Shown here: positions 30,236 to 35,820 of the stretch, piece by piece
How the letters are laid out: each line of letters begins with the position of its first letter
Numbering within the stretch: the first letter of the stretch is position 1
NCBI GenBank assembly: GCA_947648765.1
Contig: CANSOY010000009.1
Location: 1-35,820 of the forward strand
From: an uncultured Clostridium sp.
Lineage (GTDB): Bacteria; Bacillota; Clostridia; TANB77; CAG-508
Direction of reading: 5' to 3'
Length of the DNA stretch: 35,820 nucleotides
Made by a program: the position numbers and the translations under genes
The notes under the pieces: generated by a model
Databases searched by the model: none
The model's input: only the letters and a program-made list of their open reading frames with translations
Told to the model about the DNA's origin: nothing

Positions 30236-32245
30236 GTGAAATTAAATGAAAACATACCACTTGATTTCAAGAAAAACTGGAAATTCTTTACGATTTTAGT
30301 CGTTTCCGTATTGCTCATGCTACTATTTACAACCTATATTGTATCCGTAACGAATAAACTCTATGATATAACAGATGTAAAAAAGGCAACAGGGGTTGTA
30401 GAAGAAGTAACAATAGGAACTGTACTAGAAGAACAATTTTTAGCAATCGAAGATAATTTAGAAAAAGTAATTGTGCACTTTGAACCATATGCTGACGATT
30501 TATCCTGTGGTGGAGAGGTAACCATCGGAATAAAAGACGAAAGCGGAATGGTTCTAAAAGAAGAAAAGATAACGAGAAACCATATCAAAAACAAAACCAA
30601 TTATGAAATGAAATTCCAAAAACAAGCCAAATCTTTTGGCAAGCAATATACCATTTTTATTCGTTTTGAGGAATTGCAAGGAAAAGAGAAATTTTATACA
30701 CTTGCCATGACCGATAAAAATGAAGCCAAAACAGATAAATTCTATTATAACGGGGAACTACAAGAAAACCAGGCGATAATTTATCAAAGCCTTTATCGTA
30801 ACCAAGATAAGGTAACGCTTCTTGGTATTACACTTTTCCTACTCATCTCATTTGTTAGTATTTTATCCGGTATCCTGCACTATAAGAAAAATTGGAAAGT
30901 AGAAAATATATTCTTGTTAGTAGTTCCAGCCATTTCGGTAATGTTTATGCTAACGATGCCAACCTTGAAAAATCATGATGAAAGATGGCATTGGTTACGA
31001 GCTTATGAAGTAGCAGAAGGACACTTGATGACACCAATTGACGAAAATGGGGTACAGGGTTCCGAAGCTCCACAAGGGGTAAATGCTTTTGCAAACTTGA
31101 GTTGGAGAAAAATTACTTATGACCGCCTAAGATTAATTGCAGAAATGCGTTTATCTAAAACGGAAACCGAAAGAATTGACCCATACACGGAAGCTTTTTA
31201 CTCCTTTGTTTCCTATATTCCACAAGCAGTGGGCATTAAATTAGGAAGTTTGGTTACCAAACGAGTGTATTTCATTACCTATGCGGGAAGAATGATGAAT
31301 TTAGCAGCAGCAATGGCAATGCTTTACTTTGCAATAAAACTAATGCCGTTTGGAAAAAAGTTATTGCTCGTTCCTGCCATGATACCGATTGCAATTGAGG
31401 GATTTTCTTCGTTATCCCCAGACGCCATTACAATCTCAATGTCCTTCTTATTTATTGCTTATATATTCCATTTGGCATTTGGAGAAAAGACAAAAGTAGA
31501 GTGGAAAGAAAAGGCAATTTTACTGGTGATGTCCATTGTAATTGCCCTAAGCAAGATTGTGTATTTGCCATTAGTAGGATTGATTTTAATCATACCAAAA
31601 GAAAAATTTAAGCAAGGTAGCCAAAAATGGAAGGTAATCGATTTTGCTATCATTGCTGTTCTTGCCACTATCGTAAATCTCATTTGGCTTGCGATTGCGG
31701 GAAAATATCTAGCCGTTTTCCAAGAGGGGGCTTCAAGTGTCAAGATTATGCAAGCAATCCAAAATCCAATTCAGTTTGGGCAAATGATTTTATTTAGCAT
31801 TATTTATGGACAAAGTACCAATACCCTTTCTTTATTTGGAACCGAACTAGGCTATTTTGAATTTGTGAAAACCTATGCTATCGTACCATATGTTCTCATT
31901 GGGCTATATCTATTTATAGCGGTAACAGATAGCAAGTTGAAAGACAAACTAAAAAGATATCAAGTGGTATGGATTTTATTGGTTATTCTTGCCACCATAT
32001 TACTTCTCTTCATGAGTCTCTATGTGCACTGGACAGCAAGTGGTTCCGCATATATCCAAGGAATTCAAGGAAGATACTTCCTACCAATTCTTCCACTTGT
32101 TATGCTACTCATAGGACATCGTTTCAAAAAAGTACAATCCACGTATCCAGAAGAGAAAATTAACAAAGTGGTTGGAATAACAGGATTACTAATCAACCTA
32201 TTTGCTATTATGCAAATTGTAATTTCCAACGTTAGTGTTACGTAA
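30236..32245 (+). CDS. DUF2142 membrane protein (GT-C-like)
   Basis: 669 aa. An N-terminal TM segment, an external beta-rich domain of about 150 residues, then roughly ten TM segments. The family-typical external motif KNHDERWHWLRAYEVAEGHL follows the second TM segment; the DE there is placed like the GT-C catalytic acid. DUF2142 proteins often accompany surface polysaccharide genes and probably act on lipid-linked sugars; no activity is proven. The start is GTG, because AAAAGGAG stands about 9 nt upstream and no in-frame ATG is near. A bidirectional terminator follows the stop. Confidence 0.85.
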   Translation: MKLNENIPLDFKKNWKFFTILVVSVLLMLLFTTYIVSVTNKLYDITDVKKATGVVEEVTIGTVLEEQFLAIEDNLEKVIVHFEPYADDLSCGGEVTIGIKDESGMVLKEEKITRNHIKNKTNYEMKFQKQAKSFGKQYTIFIRFEELQGKEKFYTLAMTDKNEAKTDKFYYNGELQENQAIIYQSLYRNQDKVTLLGITLFLLISFVSILSGILHYKKNWKVENIFLLVVPAISVMFMLTMPTLKNHDERWHWLRAYEVAEGHLMTPIDENGVQGSEAPQGVNAFANLSWRKITYDRLRLIAEMRLSKTETERIDPYTEAFYSFVSYIPQAVGIKLGSLVTKRVYFITYAGRMMNLAAAMAMLYFAIKLMPFGKKLLLVPAMIPIAIEGFSSLSPDAITISMSFLFIAYIFHLAFGEKTKVEWKEKAILLVMSIVIALSKIVYLPLVGLILIIPKEKFKQGSQKWKVIDFAIIAVLATIVNLIWLAIAGKYLAVFQEGASSVKIMQAIQNPIQFGQMILFSIIYGQSTNTLSLFGTELGYFEFVKTYAIVPYVLIGLYLFIAVTDSKLKDKLKRYQVVWILLVILATILLLFMSLYVHWTASGSAYIQGIQGRYFLPILPLVMLLIGHRFKKVQSTYPEEKINKVVGITGLLINLFAIMQIVISNVSVT

Positions 32246-32254
32246 TCAAAAAGA

Positions 32255-32380
32255 TAAAAAGGGCTATGTAGCATAGCCCTTTTTTGCTGGTTATTTGGTA
32301 GGAGTGCCAAGGTTTCCTACATCTCTTGTTAACCTATTACTAGGTGCGTGGAAGGCACGAAAATTTTCCACCTCAAATGT
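32255..32380 (-). ncRNA. Predicted small RNA (about 125 nt), unclassified
   Basis: This stretch has no gene but, read leftward, it lies between a strong promoter (32387-32415) and the terminator at 32256-32285. The RNA would fold into successive hairpins: GUGGAA/UUCCAC near the 5' end, ACCUA-guaa-UAGGU in the middle, and GUAGGA/UCCUAC enclosed by GGUUA/UAACC before the terminator. There is no start codon with a ribosome binding site, and no same-strand gene downstream to act as a leader for. It does not match SRP RNA, tmRNA or 6S by length or by motifs I know. Confidence 0.6.
32256..32285. terminator. Bidirectional intrinsic terminator
   Basis: GGGCTATG (32261-32268) pairs with CATAGCCC (32272-32279), loop TAG, flanked by A5 and T6. 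It ends the DUF2142 transcript rightward and the predicted small RNA leftward. Confidence 0.92.
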
Positions 32381-32386
32381 ATTCTA

Positions 32387-32415
32387 ATTATAGCATTTTT
32401 ATTCATTTTTGTAAA
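32387..32415 (-). promoter_or_regulatory. Promoter of predicted small RNA
   Basis: On the minus strand: TTTACA (32415-32410), 17 nt, TATAAT (32392-32387), preceded by TGC, so it also has an extended -10. It is among the best promoters in the window, yet no coding gene follows. Confidence 0.75.
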
Positions 32416-32472
32416 TGAACGAATGACAAAAGTATTCCCAAGAAAAAAATAAAAAAATTTCAAAAAACTACT

Positions 32473-32500
32473 TTGTATTTTTATTCTGTTGTGGTAGAAT
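32473..32500 (+). promoter_or_regulatory. Promoter of the 1042-aa repeat-protein gene
   Basis: TTGTAT (32473-32478), 16 nt, TAGAAT (32495-32500). RNA would start near 32507, leaving a leader of about 103 nt before the start codon. Confidence 0.65.
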
Positions 32501-32506
32501 AGCCAT

Positions 32507-32609
32507 AGAATGAAAAAGAAAACCATCCCAATGGGGATTTTACAAAAGAAGTTATTGGAGAATTTCCATATAACTTCTTTTTGCCATTTATACCAATGGA
32601 GGAAATACC
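32507..32609 (+). promoter_or_regulatory. Leader with internal terminator (attenuator candidate)
   Basis: After a small hairpin (AUCCC 32525-32529 with GGGAU 32534-32538) comes a strong terminator-like hairpin: 32544-32555 with 32570-32581 (12 bp), topped by UGGA/UCCA (32556-32559/32565-32568), ending in U5. A further hairpin CCAUU (32584-32588)/AAUGG (32595-32599) covers the first two G of the ribosome binding site GGAGG (32598-32602). CCAAUGG occurs twice (32528 and 32593), offering alternative pairings for CCAUU. Alternatively the first ~75 nt are a separate small RNA. Confidence 0.6.
32544..32582 (+). terminator. Terminator hairpin within the leader
   Basis: A 16-bp interrupted stem (one bulged U at 32569) with loop GAAUU and a U5 tail. 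It lies between the promoter and the start codon of the downstream gene, with no gene upstream on the same transcript. Confidence 0.8.
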
Positions 32610-35600
32610 ATGAAAAAAGAAGAGAGAACTGAGATTAAAAGCCGTATGTTAGCAGGAGAAACGGTAGAAGAAATTTTGCAAGATGCCAAATTCCAAGGAA
32701 GAGAGGAAGAGTTACGAAAAGTAGCGAGTAATTACCAAAGACTTAGCCTTGTCGCAAAAGGTATGCCATATACCGAAATTGCAAGACAAGAACTCTTAGC
32801 CAAAGGGATTACAAACCCAGACGAACAGCAAATAAAAGGAATATATAAAGCGGTAGCAGTAATCGCAAGTGTTGGAAAATTAGTAGAACCAGTAAGAGCC
32901 AAAAGAGAAGAAGTAAAACGAAGATTAGCAGAAGGGCAAAGTGTGCAAGAAATTGTGGCCGACCGAACGCTTAATGTATGTGAAGAAGCCGTAAAAGCAT
33001 GGCAAGAAAAGGACAAGAAAGCGAAACCACAAAAGAAAGAAAGAGCAAAAAAAGCAGAGAAACAAGTCAAGAAAAGAACGCGTCCAACCAAAGAAGAAAG
33101 AGAACACATCATTACACAAATTTTGCTTGGTAAATCCCCAGAAGAGATAAGCAAAATGGAGGAATTGAAAGAACTTTCACAAGAAGGTATCCAGCAAGTT
33201 TGCCAAGAGGAAAACTGGGTAATCGATGCCATATGCTTAGTAGATTATGAAACGATTGCAAACGATACAGGAAGAAGCAAAGATAGTGTCCGAAACTCTG
33301 CACAAAATAAGAGTTTTCAAGGAGAAACGATTGCCCAAATTCGAGCACGAAAAAAAGAACAACTAGAGGAACGTATCCAAAAAGAGGGAAAAGAAAAGAT
33401 TGAAACAATCGCACAAGAATTAGAAATTGACCTTGCAGTAGCCCAAAGAATAGCAAGCCAGTGGCAGCCAACAGAAGAAAAGGGGAAAAAGAAAATTCGC
33501 CGAAGAGAAGATAGCTTAGCGGTTGTCGAACAAATGCTAAAGGGGAAAACACCAGAAGAAATTGGACAAATGGATGAATTTCGAGGATTTTCATTCGCCA
33601 GTATTCAAGCCCTTTGCCAAGAAAAAGCATGGATGAAAGATGCGTTAAGATTGGTGCCATATACTAGAATTGCACAGGAAATTTCGGTCCGTAATGCACA
33701 AGTTTACAAAGACGGGAGAGAATACACCATAGATGGAAAAAGTCTGACCCAAATCCGTATGGAAAAAGAAGCAGAAGTACAACTAGCCTTGCAAGAGGAA
33801 AACGATGTAGAAAAAATCGCTACACAGTTCCAAGTAGATCTAGCAGTTGTTTTGGAATATCAACAAATGCAAGCAAAGAAAACAGAACAAAAAAGCCAGC
33901 AATCCATACGAGCAAGTAGCCAAGAAGTAAGAGATAAAGTATTGGACCAACTATTAGATGGAAAAACGCCAAAAGAAATTAGTGAGATGGAAGAATTTCA
34001 GCACTATACCCTAGAAAGTCTAGAGGCATTTTGCCAAAACAAAACTTGGATGATACTAGCCCTACAGTTGGTATCTTATGACCAAATTGCGGAACAAATG
34101 GGGATAAAAAAGAACAGTGTAAAGGCTGCCGGTTTTTCAACGACTTATCAAGGAAAAAGCATCAATCAAATGAGAAAAGAAAAGACACAAAAACTAAAAG
34201 AGGGCATCGAAAAAAGAGAAAAATCAATCGAAACTTTGGCACAAGAACTGGGCATTGATTTAGAAGTAGCAAGAGAGGCACTACGAAAAGCGGAACAAAA
34301 ACAGAAAAAAGCAGAGCGTGCAGGAAGAGGCAAAAGACCTGTAGCAGAAAAGAAAGAAGAAAGCCCAGAACCACAATTTCAGCTAAAACTAGAACCAGAG
34401 CTAGAATTAAAGCCAGCACCGAAACCAGAACCAGTAGTAGTATCAGCACCAGTACCAACCCAAAGACCGATACCGAAACCAACCCCAACTCCAGTGCAAC
34501 AATCTACACAGCCAACCGTAAGTAGAGAAGAAAGAAAACAAGCCGTACAAAAAAATTCAGCCTATCTACGTATGCGTATTATGCAAGGAAAATATGAGCG
34601 TAAAAAACAAGGTGAAGATAAGCAAAAGAAGGAACAAACGGTGGCAGGGGCAGTTCAAAGCGAAAAAGAAAGAGAACTTATTGAAAAAACATTAGCAAGT
34701 ATGGAAGCAAGAATAGCAGAAGCGGAGCAAGAAATAAGCAGACTCGAAAGAAAAACAATCATGCAAGCCTTGTACCAAGAAATAAAGGTGCTAGAACAAC
34801 ATACCCTTGTTTCCGCTCAAGCAGAGAGATTTCGCAAAATCATGTATAGTAATGCAATGGATTTATATATGCATGCCTGCGGACCAGAACCACATGCTCG
34901 AATGGAACGTATGCAAAGAGCAGCAGACCGTAAAATGATTGGTGCGATTGAAGCGGAAATTGAAAAGACTCGCGACCTAGAAAAACTACAAAGTTTCTCT
35001 AGCCAGTTGTATGAAATAAAAGGTCAAAATATATTTGCAAGAGATAGATTAACCAGCCTTGTTAGTAACAAAATGACAAGAATACGTAGTGAACAAGCCG
35101 TTTATCGCTTGTATCATGAAGTGCCACCAGAAATTGAGCAAATTATTGCAGGAGTTGCTTCCGGAAATTTAGATGTCGAAAAGGCAAATGAAACCATAGA
35201 GGCTCTTGCAGAACAAAAAGTAGCCAATCATCCAGCAAAGGGACGTTTTGCTTTAACCAAAGAACAACAAAGACGACAAATTCAAATGCAAATCCGAGGA
35301 GTGCTTTCCAAACAAGCAGAGCGTTTTCCAATTCAGGCTCCAGAGGTAACCTATCGATTGCTACAACAGATTGGAATTCAAGAAACGATGCTGAACGTAA
35401 AAGCGATTGTAGATAATCAAGTTGAACGAAAAAGATTTACAGAGGCTAAGGCATTTTGCAATGTATATGGAAGAGCAGATAATGGTTCGACAAAAGTAGA
35501 TTTTTATGGAATTCGCAATCAAATTCGTAACGCAGAAATTGGAGATTTAGTGCTACGTGGCATACAAAAACAAATTTCACCAGAAGGAGCAGCCAAGTTC

Positions 35601-35738
35601 TGGGAAACCCTAGAAACAGGAATACGAATGGGAAATGTGAAGTTATCTCAAGTTGTTTTAGGAAAAACAGCAGATGGCACAACAGACATTACCCTTGCAG
35701 ATATATGGCCAGATAATCTAAGACAACAAAATCGATAA
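32610..35738 (+). CDS. Large protein with three HTH-like tandem repeats, function unknown
   Basis: 1042 aa, cytoplasmic (no signal or TM). Three units of 138-139 residues occupy about 161-284, 297-420 and 436-563. Each unit holds three HTH-like segments: LLxGKxPEEIxxMxEF with xxLxxxCQxxxW (171, 309, 448); VxYxxIAxxxxxxxxxV; and IExIAQELxIDLxVAxxI. Two shorter related pieces (MLAGETVEEI at 13, LAEGQSVQEI at 106) precede them. A Pro/Glu-rich hinge (about 585-635, KPAPKPEPV, PKPTPTPV) leads to a coiled-coil stretch (about 680-740) and a helical C-terminal domain of about 280 residues. GGAGG lies 7 nt before the ATG. I recognise no family. A DNA- or RNA-binding scaffold is an inference from the HTH-like repeats. 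The gene is followed by 82 bp to the window edge with nothing recognisable. Confidence 0.85.
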   Translation: MKKEERTEIKSRMLAGETVEEILQDAKFQGREEELRKVASNYQRLSLVAKGMPYTEIARQELLAKGITNPDEQQIKGIYKAVAVIASVGKLVEPVRAKREEVKRRLAEGQSVQEIVADRTLNVCEEAVKAWQEKDKKAKPQKKERAKKAEKQVKKRTRPTKEEREHIITQILLGKSPEEISKMEELKELSQEGIQQVCQEENWVIDAICLVDYETIANDTGRSKDSVRNSAQNKSFQGETIAQIRARKKEQLEERIQKEGKEKIETIAQELEIDLAVAQRIASQWQPTEEKGKKKIRRREDSLAVVEQMLKGKTPEEIGQMDEFRGFSFASIQALCQEKAWMKDALRLVPYTRIAQEISVRNAQVYKDGREYTIDGKSLTQIRMEKEAEVQLALQEENDVEKIATQFQVDLAVVLEYQQMQAKKTEQKSQQSIRASSQEVRDKVLDQLLDGKTPKEISEMEEFQHYTLESLEAFCQNKTWMILALQLVSYDQIAEQMGIKKNSVKAAGFSTTYQGKSINQMRKEKTQKLKEGIEKREKSIETLAQELGIDLEVAREALRKAEQKQKKAERAGRGKRPVAEKKEESPEPQFQLKLEPELELKPAPKPEPVVVSAPVPTQRPIPKPTPTPVQQSTQPTVSREERKQAVQKNSAYLRMRIMQGKYERKKQGEDKQKKEQTVAGAVQSEKERELIEKTLASMEARIAEAEQEISRLERKTIMQALYQEIKVLEQHTLVSAQAERFRKIMYSNAMDLYMHACGPEPHARMERMQRAADRKMIGAIEAEIEKTRDLEKLQSFSSQLYEIKGQNIFARDRLTSLVSNKMTRIRSEQAVYRLYHEVPPEIEQIIAGVASGNLDVEKANETIEALAEQKVANHPAKGRFALTKEQQRRQIQMQIRGVLSKQAERFPIQAPEVTYRLLQQIGIQETMLNVKAIVDNQVERKRFTEAKAFCNVYGRADNGSTKVDFYGIRNQIRNAEIGDLVLRGIQKQISPEGAAKFWETLETGIRMGNVKLSQVVLGKTADGTTDITLADIWPDNLRQQNR

Positions 35739-35820
35739 AAAAGAGAAGATACTTTCAAGCAAGAGATGAAGTTGTCAACAAAAAGTAGACACGAAAAAAG
35801 AATTTTAAGGAAACCCTGAT

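Noticed and set aside
32255-32380. SRP RNA, 6S RNA or tmRNA identity for the predicted small RNA
   Set aside because: No SRP GGAAGG/AGCA tetraloop region, too short for 6S or tmRNA, no tag-peptide frame or tRNA-like ends.
32510-32632. 40-codon frame starting at the ATG at 32510 in the repeat-protein leader
   Set aside because: The ATG is about 3 nt from the predicted RNA start without a ribosome binding site and the frame overlaps the real gene out of phase; the strong hairpin explains the region better.
1-35820. CRISPR arrays, tRNA or rRNA genes, phage modules, toxin-antitoxin pairs
   Set aside because: No regularly spaced repeats, no tRNA-like cloverleaf or rRNA sequence, and no recognisable phage or toxin-antitoxin proteins were seen on either strand.

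Overview
The window is low-GC, tightly packed DNA with AAAGGAGG-type ribosome binding sites, classical TTGACA/TATAAT-like promoters and short U-tailed hairpin terminators. Together with a trimeric [FeFe] hydrogenase, a DUF1836 protein, a UgtP-like glycolipid glycosyltransferase and Ig-like/glycine-rich surface proteins, this suggests a strictly anaerobic, fermentative Firmicute of the class Clostridia, probably an uncultured gut lineage. That taxonomic placement is inference. I see no rRNA, tRNA, CRISPR array, transposase or phage gene.

Layout. 1-1145: 3' end of a large surface protein (Ig-like plus glycine-rich), with a frameshift near its C-terminus. 1313-5465: hydCBA operon for an NAD-linked, probably electron-bifurcating [FeFe] hydrogenase. 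5660-8963: two divergently transcribed polytopic membrane proteins, one GT-C-like, plus a small membrane-anchored protein. 9101-12869: an AraC/GyrI-like regulator, then a WYL regulator and a small-molecule-response operon (two GyrI-like proteins and a YoaP-type acetyltransferase) that share an operator-like palindrome. 12947-16876: small accessory genes (XRE, YdeI/OmdA, TfoX-C, Nudix) that include an apparently exact 1079-bp tandem duplication, followed by a GNAT acetyltransferase behind a structured leader with a switchable terminator. 16992-20163: housekeeping genes (CsaA, lipoprotein cyclophilin, DUF308, a mini ferredoxin-thioredoxin-reductase-like protein next to thioredoxin, Ogt). 20274-24292: MarR regulator and a heterodimeric ABC exporter behind a perfect 38-bp palindrome. 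24383-27746: membrane-lipid/envelope operon (membrane protein, UgtP-like, PlsC-like, papain-like amidase). 27743-32245: DUF1836 protein divergent from an acyl-CoA synthetase, then a DUF2142 membrane protein. 32255-32609: about 365 bp without a gene that holds a predicted leftward small RNA and an attenuator-like leader. 32610-35738: an unrecognised 1042-aa protein built from three copies of a roughly 138-residue helix-turn-helix-like repeat.

How the genes work together: hydCBA would dispose of NADH and ferredoxin electrons as H2. The 24-30 kb block (glycosyltransferase, acyltransferase, acyl-CoA synthetase) is consistent with membrane-lipid building. The 9-13 kb and 20-24 kb blocks look like drug or small-molecule response modules. 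The strongest candidates for undescribed biology are the structured leader at 16163-16298, the HTH-repeat protein with its leader attenuator, the small RNA at 32255-32380, and the paired WYL operators.
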